Below, piece by piece: positions 15,887 through 23,533 of a stretch of 64,000 nt of DNA (the first letter of the stretch is position 1; every line of letters begins with the position of its first letter). The translations under genes and the position numbers were made by a program. Source of the stretch: Parapusillimonas granuli. GTDB taxonomy: Bacteria > Pseudomonadota > Gammaproteobacteria > Burkholderiales > Burkholderiaceae_B. Location: positions 186,001 through 250,000 of the forward strand of contig NZ_JACCEM010000007.1 in NCBI RefSeq assembly GCF_013416525.1. Reading direction: 5' to 3'. The notes beneath the pieces are model-generated. The model was not told where the DNA came from. It worked only from the letters and a program-made list of their open reading frames with translations, and did not search any database.

Positions 15887-17358
15887 CGCATGGATTTCAT
15901 CTGAAGGCGGCCCTGCCGGCCCTGGCCGCCGCGCTGCTGACGGGCTGCTCGCTGGCGCCCGACTACCATCGGCCGGCGGCGCCCGTTCCGGGGCAGTACC
16001 CCGACGCCGACGCGGTGGCCAACACCGGCGAGCGCAGCGCAAGCGCCGTGTCGCCGCAGGTGCGGTACAGCTCCGACCTGGGCTGGTCGGAATTCTTCCG
16101 TGACCCGCGGCTGAAGGAGCTGATCCGCATCGCGCTGGACAACAACCGCGACATGCGCATCGCCGTCGGCAGGGTCCAGGAGGCGCGCGCGCAGTACGGC
16201 ATCGTGCAAAGCGACCAATTCCCCACGATCGGGGCGGGCGCCAACACCCAGCATACGCGCAACCCCGCGAATCTCCGCGCGGGCGGGCCCGACTCGCCCA
16301 GCGTCACCCATTATTACCAGGCCGGGCTCGGCATGACGGCGTTCGAGCTCGACTTCTTCGGCCGCCTGCGCAATCTCAGCGAGGCCGCCAACCAGCAGTA
16401 CCTGGCAACCGCGCAGGCCAGGCGCACCCTGCACATCAACCTGGTCGCCCAGGTCGCCGAGGCCTATTTCCGCCTGCGCACCGCGCAGCAGCTCGACGGG
16501 CTCATGCAAAGTACCTTGAAGGCGCGGGAACAGACCTTCAAGCTCGTGCAGGCGCGCTACGATGAAGGCATGGCGTCGGCGCTCGACCTGAATCAGGCGC
16601 GCGGGCAGATGGAGACGGTCCGGGCGGACCTGGCCGGCATCCAGCGGGCGCAATCCCAGGCGCGCAACGCCTTGCAGCTGCTGCTCGGCACGCCCATACC
16701 CGACAACCTGCCCGAGGCCGCCGTCTTCGGGCGCGACCAGGTCCTGGCCGCCATTCCGGTCGGCCTGCCGTCCGACCTGCTGCAGCGCCGTCCGGACATC
16801 ATGGGCGCGGAAAACGCGCTGCGCGGCGCCAACGCGAACATCGGCGCGGCGCGGGCCGCCTTCTTTCCCCGGATATCCATCACCGGCCTGCTGGGCTTCG
16901 CCAGCCCGCAGCTGGGCGGCCTGTTCGGCTCGGGGCAGGAGTTCTGGCAGTTCTCGCCGCAGGTGCAGGTGCCCATCTTCGCCGGCGGGGTCAGCGGCAA
17001 CCTGGCCCTGGCCGAAGCGCGCAAGAACATCGCCGTCGCGCAATACGAGCAGGCGATCCAGGTCGCGTTCAGGGAAGTGGCGGACGCCCTGGCCGGCGAA
17101 GCCACCTACAGCGGCCAGCTGGACGCCCTGCGCGCCCTGGAGGCGTCGGCCGCCGAAAGCCTGCGGCTGGCCAACCTGCGCTACGAGACCGGCCTGGACA
17201 GCTTCCTGCAGGTGCAGAGCGCCCAGGTCGACCTGTACAACACGCAGCGCACCTTCCTGCAGACCGGCATGGATTCCCTGCTGAATCGGGTGGAGCTATA
17301 CAAGGCGCTGGGCGGCGGGTGGCTGCAGGAGTCCGCCGCCGGGACACAACCCGGATAA
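15883..17358 (+). CDS. oprM: Outer-membrane efflux channel lipoprotein (OprM/TolC family)
   Basis: A 491-residue outer-membrane channel subunit. The lipobox LTGC gives lipidated Cys22. The LAPDYHRP motif after it is characteristic of NodT/OprM lipoproteins. Two outer-membrane efflux repeats follow (roughly residues 70-260 and 280-480), with LLQRRPDI and NVRYETGL-like (NLRYETGL) signatures. It completes the tripartite pump; its start overlaps the pump stop by ATGA, so the three proteins are made together. The very long open frame that begins inside acrB was rejected because it would lack a signal peptide. Confidence 0.94.
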   Translation: MTHGFHLKAALPALAAALLTGCSLAPDYHRPAAPVPGQYPDADAVANTGERSASAVSPQVRYSSDLGWSEFFRDPRLKELIRIALDNNRDMRIAVGRVQEARAQYGIVQSDQFPTIGAGANTQHTRNPANLRAGGPDSPSVTHYYQAGLGMTAFELDFFGRLRNLSEAANQQYLATAQARRTLHINLVAQVAEAYFRLRTAQQLDGLMQSTLKAREQTFKLVQARYDEGMASALDLNQARGQMETVRADLAGIQRAQSQARNALQLLLGTPIPDNLPEAAVFGRDQVLAAIPVGLPSDLLQRRPDIMGAENALRGANANIGAARAAFFPRISITGLLGFASPQLGGLFGSGQEFWQFSPQVQVPIFAGGVSGNLALAEARKNIAVAQYEQAIQVAFREVADALAGEATYSGQLDALRALEASAAESLRLANLRYETGLDSFLQVQSAQVDLYNTQRTFLQTGMDSLLNRVELYKALGGGWLQESAAGTQPG

Positions 17359-17369
17359 AAAGGGATAAT
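17341..17369 (+). promoter_or_regulatory. Predicted pdxJ promoter overlapping the end of oprM
   Basis: GGGACA (17341-17346) and GATAAT (17364-17369) are spaced by 17 bases; both match consensus at four and five of six positions. The -10 box sits in the loop of a small hairpin (AAAGGG 17359-17364 with CCCTTT 17372-17377). Confidence 0.45.
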
Positions 17370-17411
17370 AGCCCTTTACCGTGATCGTTCGTAAGAAAGG
17401 GTGCCCGCCAA

Positions 17412-18131
17412 ATGATTGAACTGGGTGTAAATATCGACCACGTCGCTACGTTGCGGCAACAGCGTTTCACCTCTTATCCAGACCCGGTTCAAGCCGCCCT
17501 TCGCGCAGAAGATGCCGGCGCCGACCTCATCACCCTGCACCTGCGCGAAGACCGCCGCCACATCCAGGACGCCGACGTGGCCGCGATCCGCCCCGTGCTG
17601 CGCACGCGCATGAACCTGGAATGCGCCATCACGCCCGAAATGCTCGGCATCGCCTGCAAGGTGCGCCCGCAAGACGTCTGCCTGGTGCCGGAAAAGCGCA
17701 GCGAACTCACCACCGAAGGCGGCCTGGACGTCATCGGCCACTTCGAATCGGTGCGGCAGGCGGTGTCCCGGCTGCATGACGCCGGCATCCGCGTTTCCCT
17801 GTTCATCGATCCCGAGGCCGACCAGATCGACGCCGCCCGGCGCGCGGGCGCCACGGTCATCGAGCTCCATACCGGCGCCTACGCCGACGCGCGCGACGCC
17901 GCGGCCGCCGAATTCGAGCTGGCCCGCCTGCGCAGCGGCGTGGCGGCCGGCATCGGCGCGGGCATGCGGGTCAACGCCGGCCACGGCCTGCACTACGAAA
18001 ACGTCCAGGCGGTCTGCGCCATCCCCGGCATCGCCGAGCTCAATATCGGCCACGCGATCGTGGCGCGCGCCGTATTCGACGGCTGGGAAAAAGCCGTCCG
18101 CGACATGAAAGCATTGCTCAGGAAAGGATGA
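17412..18131 (+). CDS. pdxJ: Pyridoxine 5'-phosphate synthase
   Basis: A 239-residue TIM-barrel enzyme that condenses 3-amino-1-hydroxyacetone 1-phosphate with 1-deoxyxylulose 5-phosphate to pyridoxine 5'-phosphate, the last ring-forming step of DXP-dependent vitamin B6 synthesis. Family motifs are [14 protein letters not shown] at the N-terminus, [39 protein letters not shown] and the C-terminal GHGLHYENV and [11 protein letters not shown]. Length matches E. coli PdxJ (243). The nitroreductase gene that follows overlaps its stop. Its substrate 1-deoxyxylulose 5-phosphate also feeds Dxr (49623). Confidence 0.96.
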   Translation: MIELGVNIDHVATLRQQRFTSYPDPVQAALRAEDAGADLITLHLREDRRHIQDADVAAIRPVLRTRMNLECAITPEMLGIACKVRPQDVCLVPEKRSELTTEGGLDVIGHFESVRQAVSRLHDAGIRVSLFIDPEADQIDAARRAGATVIELHTGAYADARDAAAAEFELARLRSGVAAGIGAGMRVNAGHGLHYENVQAVCAIPGIAELNIGHAIVARAVFDGWEKAVRDMKALLRKG

Positions 18132-18712
18132 AGATGTCTCTCGCAACACCCATCGATTACCTTCATACACGCCATTCGGTCAAGTTCGTCCAGCAGCCCG
18201 GCCCGTCCGACGAAGAGCTGGGCCGGATCCTGCAGGCGGCCATGTCCGCCCCCGACCACGGCCGGCTGCGCCCCTGGCGCTTCGCCCTGATCCGCGGCGA
18301 CGCCGTCGCGCGCTTCGCCGACCTGGCGATCTCCACCATCAAGGAATCCGGCGCGCCGCTCACGCCCGAGAAAGAAAACACCACGCGGCGCTGGCTCGAC
18401 AAGGTCCCCTTGCTGATCGCCGTGGCCTGCCGCCTGGATCACGCCAACACCAAGATTCCCGAGCACGAGCGCATGCTCGCCACCGGCGCGGCGGTCTGCA
18501 ATATGCTCAATGCCGCGCACATGCTGGGCTATGGCGCCTTCTGGAGCACCGGCCTGGGCACCTACGTGGACATGGTGCCCGAGGCCCTGGGCTTCGACGC
18601 CCTGGATTACCGCTTCATGGGCTTCGTCGCCATCGGCACGCCCATACAGTCCGCGGTTCCGCCCGAAAGGCCGGATTACCGCCAGTTCGTCACCGAGTGG
18701 ACAGGCAACTGA
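18128..18712 (+). CDS. Nitroreductase-family NAD(P)H oxidoreductase (YdjA-like)
   Basis: A 194-residue FMN-dependent oxidoreductase of the compact nitroreductase type. The N-terminal [12 protein letters not shown] replaces the usual RRSxRxF motif that binds FMN phosphate. [17 protein letters not shown] corresponds to the SAPSxxNxQPWRF loop, and [13 protein letters not shown] is the glycine-rich flavin-contacting segment. The closest known relative is E. coli YdjA. The ATG at 18128 overlaps the pdxJ stop (ATGA) and has AGGAAAGG upstream; a second ATG at 18134 is also possible. Coupling to pdxJ is suggestive, but no B6 function is established. Confidence 0.85.
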   Translation: MKMSLATPIDYLHTRHSVKFVQQPGPSDEELGRILQAAMSAPDHGRLRPWRFALIRGDAVARFADLAISTIKESGAPLTPEKENTTRRWLDKVPLLIAVACRLDHANTKIPEHERMLATGAAVCNMLNAAHMLGYGAFWSTGLGTYVDMVPEALGFDALDYRFMGFVAIGTPIQSAVPPERPDYRQFVTEWTGN

Positions 18713-18738
18713 CGCTCGTTCCGCAAGAGGGAGCCCGC

Positions 18739-20175
18739 ATGAAACGCATCGAGACCGACGTCGCCGTCATCGGCGCGGGAACCGCCGGGCTGACCGCCTA
18801 CCGCGCCGTGAAGTCGGCGGGGCTCGAGGCCGTGCTGATCGAAGGCGGCCCCTACGGCACCACCTGCGCCCGGGTCGGCTGCATGCCGTCCAAGCTCTTG
18901 ATCGCCTCGGCCGAAGCCGCGCACGGGGCGGCGGCCGCGGCGGATTTCGGGGTGCGCATCGACGGCGCCATACGCATCGACGGCCGCGCGATCATGGCCC
19001 GGGTCAAGCGCGAACGGGACCGCTTCGTGGGTTTCGTGCTGGAAAGCGTGGACCAGATCCCGGATGCCGACAAGGTCCGCGGCCATGCGAAATTCCTGTC
19101 CAGCACGGAACTCCAGGTGGACGACCACACCGTGGTCCACGCCGGGCGCACGGTGATCGCCACCGGCTCGTCGCCCGTGGTGCCCAAGGAATACGAGGCC
19201 ATCGGCGACCGGGCCATCGTCAATGACGACGTCTTCGCCTGGGACGACTTGCCGCGCAGCGTGCTGGTCGTCGGCACCGGCGTCATCGGCCTCGAACTGG
19301 GCCAGGCCTTGTCCCGCCTGGGCGTCCGCACCCGCATCATCGGCCGCGGCGACGGCCTGGCGGGGCTCAGCGACCCGGTGGTCCGCGACAGCCTGCGGGC
19401 GGCCCTGCAAGCCGAGCTGAGCCTGCAATTGAACAGCACCGTGCTGGGCCTGCGGCGTATCGGCGACGAGGTCGAGGTCCGCCATGTGGAAGACGGCCGG
19501 CCGGAGCGCACGGAACGTTTCGACTACGTGCTGCTCGCTACGGGGCGCGCGCCCAATCTGGATCTGGATCTGGGCAAGGCCGGGGCGAAGCTGGACGCCG
19601 GGGGGATGCCGGTTTACGACCGTGAAACCCTGCAATTGGCCGGCCTGCCCATTTTCATCGCCGGCGACGTCAATGGCATGGCGCCGCTGTTGCACGAAGC
19701 GGCCGACGACGGCCACATCGCGGGCGGCAATGCGGCCGCCTATCCGGACGTCCGGCCGGGCAAGCGCCGCGCGCCCATGGCGGTGGTGTTCTCCGATCCC
19801 CAGGTCGCCGCGGTGGGTTTGCGGTTCCGGGATCTTCCGCAGCACGGGGTGGCGATCGGCGAAGTCGATTTCAAGTCGCAGGGGCGTTCCCGCATCATGC
19901 TGAAGAATCGGGGCAGGCTGCGGGTATACGCCAGCCATGCCGACGGCCGGCTGCTGGGCGCGGAAATGGCGGGGCCGGCAATGGAGCATGTCGCGCATTT
20001 GCTGGCCTGGGCGGTGCAGAAGAAACTGACCGTTCCCGAAATGCTGGCGATGCCCTTCTACCATCCGGTGGTGGAAGAGGGGCTGCGCACTGCATTGCGG
20101 CATGCGGCGATGGAGCTCAAGGCCGCGGAGCTCGAGCGTGTCAGCGAGGGGGAGCAGGCCGTCAACAACGCTTGA
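18739..20175 (+). CDS. FAD-dependent pyridine nucleotide-disulfide oxidoreductase (dihydrolipoyl dehydrogenase-like)
   Basis: A 478-residue class I flavin disulfide reductase. The FAD-binding GAGTAG is at residues 12-17, and the redox-active pair is Cys43/Cys48 in CARVGCMPSK. The NAD(P) Rossmann motif is VVGTGVIGLELGQAL, and a second FAD motif ends in FIAGDVNG. Near the C-terminus FYHPVVEE holds the His and Glu expected of the active-site base pair, though the canonical form is HPTxSE. It lacks a lipoyl domain and is not beside dehydrogenase genes, unlike lpdA at 33608, so the natural substrate is open. AAGAGGGAG precedes the ATG at 18739; an upstream in-frame start would overlap the nitroreductase gene. 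Confidence 0.85.
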   Translation: MKRIETDVAVIGAGTAGLTAYRAVKSAGLEAVLIEGGPYGTTCARVGCMPSKLLIASAEAAHGAAAAADFGVRIDGAIRIDGRAIMARVKRERDRFVGFVLESVDQIPDADKVRGHAKFLSSTELQVDDHTVVHAGRTVIATGSSPVVPKEYEAIGDRAIVNDDVFAWDDLPRSVLVVGTGVIGLELGQALSRLGVRTRIIGRGDGLAGLSDPVVRDSLRAALQAELSLQLNSTVLGLRRIGDEVEVRHVEDGRPERTERFDYVLLATGRAPNLDLDLGKAGAKLDAGGMPVYDRETLQLAGLPIFIAGDVNGMAPLLHEAADDGHIAGGNAAAYPDVRPGKRRAPMAVVFSDPQVAAVGLRFRDLPQHGVAIGEVDFKSQGRSRIMLKNRGRLRVYASHADGRLLGAEMAGPAMEHVAHLLAWAVQKKLTVPEMLAMPFYHPVVEEGLRTALRHAAMELKAAELERVSEGEQAVNNA

Positions 20176-20198
20176 TCGGCCTCGCCTTGCGCTTGCCG

Positions 20199-20654
20199 CT
20201 AATGTGCCTGCGGCTTCCCGTGGCTGATGGCCAGGCGCACCGAGGCGCTGGGCAGGCGCTGCCGCAGCGGCTCCAGCGCGGCCACCGCCGTGGGAAAGTC
20301 CGCATAGCGCACGAGCGCGATGCCGGTGGCCTGGAAGTACTGGATCGATACCGGCGCGGGGCCGGGCCCGGTGCTTGCACGGATCTCGGCTTCCGACGCC
20401 CCTGTGATCAGAACCCCATTCTTGCTGCCGAGCACGGTGCCCTGGGCGTCGAGCAACAGGCTTGCGCCATCGGCCCCCGCTTGGGGCAACAGGCGGTAGC
20501 GCTGCTTGCCGACGGCATAGACCGGCAGCTCACCGTAGGCGGCAATCTGATCGGCGGGCAGCCTCTGGCCCGGCATCAGAGGCTCGGCCGCTTGGGCGCC
20601 CAAGGCCAGCATCGCGAGTGCGAGGCCGCTCACCCAACTGTTCTTCCATTTCAT
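20199..20654 (-). CDS. Secreted 151-aa protein, possible dedicated chaperone/inhibitor of the upstream S8 protease
   Basis: A small exported protein. A clear signal peptide (MKWKNSWVSGLALAMLALGAQA) is cleaved near residue 22. The mature part has about 129 residues: an N-terminal beta-rich segment (QRYRLLPQAGADGASLLLDAQG), then YFQATGIALVRYADFPTAVAALEPLRQRLP, and a basic, His-containing tail (AISHGKPQAH). It lies 28 bases after the protease gene and is almost certainly co-transcribed. The protease has no propeptide. In Aeromonas, a kexin-like serine protease is followed by a roughly 150-residue secreted protein (ORF2) that acts as an external chaperone and occupies the active site with its C-terminal tail. 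Size, export, position and tail fit that model; homology itself could not be tested. Confidence 0.6.
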   Translation of the reverse strand: MKWKNSWVSGLALAMLALGAQAAEPLMPGQRLPADQIAAYGELPVYAVGKQRYRLLPQAGADGASLLLDAQGTVLGSKNGVLITGASEAEIRASTGPGPAPVSIQYFQATGIALVRYADFPTAVAALEPLRQRLPSASVRLAISHGKPQAH

Positions 20655-20682
20655 GCTGTATCCTTTTTGATTTCAGACGGCG

Positions 20683-22695
20683 CTATTGCGCAATGATACG
20701 GGCTTCCGTTTCCAAGAAGTATTCCGTCGGGCGGGATTTTGCGCCAAAGCATGATTGCGAAAACCCGGGCATATAGCTTCCATCGGGCTGCTTGACGGCG
20801 AACTCCAAGGGCAAGTCGGGATTGGCCGCCATCAGGTAAATCTGCCATTCCCCTTGCGCCTCTTCGCCGTAGAACGCCACGCTGTTCAAGGCGTAATCAT
20901 TGAAGTCCACGACCTCTTTCGAACGGAAAGCATCATTGGGCAGCTTCAACAGCGATACCGTGCCCGCTGGCGAGCGCACCGCAATGCCCAAAGCGCCTAG
21001 GCAGACGTCTGTACCGCTCAGGCGGACCTGGAACGAATCCACGACCTGCGCCGGCGACTGCAGGGTGCCCAGCAGCGTGACGCGCTGATACGGAAACGCC
21101 ATCGACTGTGCGCTCGTTACGTCTTGTTCCTCAAGCCCCTCCGCATAGCCGTCACCCTGATACCAGGCTCCCACCGTCTCGAACTCCGGAATCTGGACGT
21201 CCTGCAAGCGGCTCAACCGTGGATCGCGCTTGTATTCCCGGGCCAGCTCAACGGCCCGGGCCGCGTCGGGCACGCCAAAGCCGTACCAGTTCGAATGCTC
21301 GTGGCCGGCGCCGTTCTTTTGCCAGCCAAGGTCGATCGGGACGGCGGTGGAGCCGGGCCGGATGTCGTCCTTGCCGCCCGGATGGGTGCTCAACTTGTTG
21401 GTGGCCAGATCCATGCGCGCCCCGTAGGGAAACAGCCCCAACCGGTGGGGCGAAGCCGACACATAGCCCGCATCGACCTTGCGGGCGGACATGCGCAGGA
21501 TGTCGCGCACGTCCCGCCAGCCCAGATCCGGGTTGGCGCTGAGCACCAGTGCCACCACTCCTGCGACGGTCGGCGTGGCCGCCGAGGTTCCGTTCATATA
21601 CGCGTAGTCGCAATCCCGGTTGTCGGGGATGCCGTTGTGATGGGATTCGCCGCGCAGGAAGGGCGTATGGGCGGTCTTGGAACTGAAGCCCACAGCGCAG
21701 CCGCGCAGGTCGGTGCTGAAGATGGTCGGGCCGCTATAGTCGCGGGTACCGACCTCGCCGTATGTGCCGCTCTCGCCAAATTCCCCGCCCATGCCGCTGA
21801 CCCAGATGACCGACCCGGCACTGCTGTAGCTGCTGGCCTCGCCAAAGGCATTGATGGCGGCCACGGTGATCGCGTTGGGCTCACGCGGCCCCATCGGATC
21901 GTTGGCAGGGTTGCTGCAATCGTAGTAGCCGAAGTCGTGGCCGCATAGCCGGCTGTCGAAGTCGTTGCCGGCCGCTTTGAGAAAGACCGCGCCCTTGCCG
22001 TCACGCAGCTTTTTCATGGCACGCACGACCGGGGTGTAGGTGTCTTCGTCGGAATCGTAAGGAAGAGCGAAAGCAGTGACCAGCCCCAGCGACGCATTGA
22101 ATATGTCGGCTCCGCTGGACCATGTCGCGCCACCCATCGACGCCGCCCAAGCTCCCACGCTCGGGTTTTCGAGGAAGTTGACGCCGCCGACCTTGGCCAA
22201 GGGCGCGATGCCCATCACGCCCTTGCCGTTTTGCGCCGCCGCGATGATGCCGGCCACGGCTGTGCCATGAGCGCTTCCATCATCTATCGCGGACTGCGTA
22301 GGATAGGGATCCGGCATGTCGGTGACCAGATTCCAGGACAGGCTCGGGTCCGCATTGGGCGCCAGGTCCTCGGTGTGCAGGTCCGTCCCCGTGTCGACCA
22401 CCATCACGCGCACGCCCTGGCCTTTTATGCCCTGGCGGTGCACGGGTTCCACGTTCAGATCCAGGCCGCCGCCGAACACCGACGGGTAGTCCTGGAAATA
22501 GCTGTCCTTGTAATTCAGCGCCCACTGGAAGGTGTACAGCGGTTCAGTCGTGCCGGTCCGGCAGGCATAGGGGCCGGTCTCGGCGCAGGCGACGTCGGGT
22601 ATCGGGGTTCCGGACCCGCCGGAGCCGTCGCACGCGGCAAGTGCAAGGGCCAGGGCGGAGATCAGCGGCAGGCGGATGACATTCAATGAGCTCAT
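20683..22695 (-). CDS. Kexin-like subtilase (S8) lipoprotein with C-terminal P domain
   Basis: A 670-residue secreted serine protease. The signal peptide ends in the lipobox LAAC (Cys22) with Asp at +2. The catalytic triad is Asp101 (VMVVDTGTD), His143 (GSAHGTAVAG) and Ser371 (MNGTSAATPTVAG), with oxyanion Asn244 (AAGND). Residues 530-650 resemble the proprotein-convertase P domain (IAVRSPAGTVSLLKLPND, later EEAQGEWQIYLMA). There is no I9 propeptide: the catalytic domain starts about 30 residues after the lipobox with PLYTFQWALNY, as in mature kexins. Several Cys residues (37, 45, 251, 260, 333, 362) may form disulfides. Together these features resemble the Aeromonas ASP type. The gene visually has lower GC than its neighbours. 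Confidence 0.88.
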   Translation of the reverse strand: MSSLNVIRLPLISALALALAACDGSGGSGTPIPDVACAETGPYACRTGTTEPLYTFQWALNYKDSYFQDYPSVFGGGLDLNVEPVHRQGIKGQGVRVMVVDTGTDLHTEDLAPNADPSLSWNLVTDMPDPYPTQSAIDDGSAHGTAVAGIIAAAQNGKGVMGIAPLAKVGGVNFLENPSVGAWAASMGGATWSSGADIFNASLGLVTAFALPYDSDEDTYTPVVRAMKKLRDGKGAVFLKAAGNDFDSRLCGHDFGYYDCSNPANDPMGPREPNAITVAAINAFGEASSYSSAGSVIWVSGMGGEFGESGTYGEVGTRDYSGPTIFSTDLRGCAVGFSSKTAHTPFLRGESHHNGIPDNRDCDYAYMNGTSAATPTVAGVVALVLSANPDLGWRDVRDILRMSARKVDAGYVSASPHRLGLFPYGARMDLATNKLSTHPGGKDDIRPGSTAVPIDLGWQKNGAGHEHSNWYGFGVPDAARAVELAREYKRDPRLSRLQDVQIPEFETVGAWYQGDGYAEGLEEQDVTSAQSMAFPYQRVTLLGTLQSPAQVVDSFQVRLSGTDVCLGALGIAVRSPAGTVSLLKLPNDAFRSKEVVDFNDYALNSVAFYGEEAQGEWQIYLMAANPDLPLEFAVKQPDGSYMPGFSQSCFGAKSRPTEYFLETEARIIAQ

Positions 22696-22760
22696 GGGTA
22701 TCCTGAGAGTTCAGATGGCGCGAGGCGGCCGATGCCGGTTCAAGACCTCGCAAACCCACG

Positions 22761-22788
22761 AGTATACTGTATTTTGTAATATTTGGAA
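22761..22788 (-). promoter_or_regulatory. Predicted promoter of the protease/partner pair
   Basis: On the minus strand TATACT (22766-22761) is preceded at 16 bases by TTCCAA (22788-22783). The -10 is 66 bases before the protease ATG, inside an unusually AT-rich patch (about 22760-22810). The -35 matches consensus only in part. Confidence 0.45.
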
Positions 22789-22856
22789 GTGTTTTGAATT
22801 ATTTTTGCTCGCTACCCACAGCCGGCGCATGATCGCCCGCCGCCCTCATGCGCTGG

Positions 22857-23453
22857 TCAGCCCTGCGCCAGCAAGCGCTTCACACCCTCGCTCAGCACTT
22901 CCACCGATTCCGTATCGGCCGCCAACAGCCGGGCGCGCCCCTGCCCGTCGAACACATACACCCCACGGCTGTGCGCCACTTCATAGTTGCCGGGATCATC
23001 CTTGCTGGGCTTTTCTATCTGATACGCCACCCGGTAGCGCCGCGCCACATCGGCCACCTGCTTCTCCGTGCCCGTCAGGCCGATGGCATGGCTGTCGAAC
23101 GCCTCGACATAAGCCTGCAGAATCTCCGGCGTGTCCCGGTGCGGATCCACGCTGACGAACAGTATGCGCACCTTCGCCGCCTCCTCGCCCAGCGTTTCCA
23201 TCACCTGCGACAGCTGCGCCATCGTCGTGGGACAGATGTCGGGGCAGCTGGCATAGCCGAAGAACATCAAGACGGTCTTGCCCTTGAAATCGTCCTGGGT
23301 GAAGGTCTTCGCGCCGGGGCCGACCAGCGTGAAACGGAGATCGGGCAGGAAGCCGCGCACATTGTGCAGCGCGCTTTCGGCGTAAGAGGGTGGGGCGAAG
23401 ACGAACAGCATGGCGGCCACCAGGGCCGCGACGGCGCGAAACAGTGTAGACAT
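22857..23453 (-). CDS. SCO1/SenC/PrrC-family copper chaperone
   Basis: A 198-residue thioredoxin-fold protein exported or anchored by an N-terminal hydrophobic segment (residues 5-25, AFAPPSYA-like cleavage site). The copper ligands are Cys70 and Cys74 (CPDIC) and His161 (EVAHSRGVYVFD), with the FFGYASCPDICPTTM signature. Such proteins deliver copper to, or reduce, the CuA site of cytochrome c oxidase. The ATG at 23453 was preferred to an in-frame TTG at 23468. No oxidase genes lie nearby. Only 28 bases separate its start from the terminator of the upstream gene, so the promoter must be very close or inside that hairpin. Confidence 0.9.
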   Translation of the reverse strand: MSTLFRAVAALVAAMLFVFAPPSYAESALHNVRGFLPDLRFTLVGPGAKTFTQDDFKGKTVLMFFGYASCPDICPTTMAQLSQVMETLGEEAAKVRILFVSVDPHRDTPEILQAYVEAFDSHAIGLTGTEKQVADVARRYRVAYQIEKPSKDDPGNYEVAHSRGVYVFDGQGRARLLAADTESVEVLSEGVKRLLAQG

Positions 23454-23480
23454 GGAACCGGCGAACAAAGCGAATTGCGG

Positions 23481-23513
23481 AAAAAAACTCTTGGGCCATT
23501 ATAGGCCCAAGAG
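23481..23513 (-). terminator. Rho-independent terminator after prlC, with a TATAAT loop
   Basis: On the minus strand CTCTTGGGCC (23513-23504) pairs perfectly with GGCCCAAGAG (23497-23488) and seven T residues follow (23487-23481). The six-base loop reads TATAAT, the exact -10 consensus, 45 bases before the sco ATG. Confidence 0.88.
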
Positions 23514-23533
23514 CCTTCGGCGTTGCCGGACTC

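Noticed and set aside
18739-20175. Mercuric or glutathione reductase identity for the flavin disulfide reductase
   Set aside because: The redox pair CARVGC and the HPVVEE ending do not match the mercuric reductase vicinal Cys tail or the glutathione reductase patterns; dihydrolipoyl-dehydrogenase-like is the safer call.
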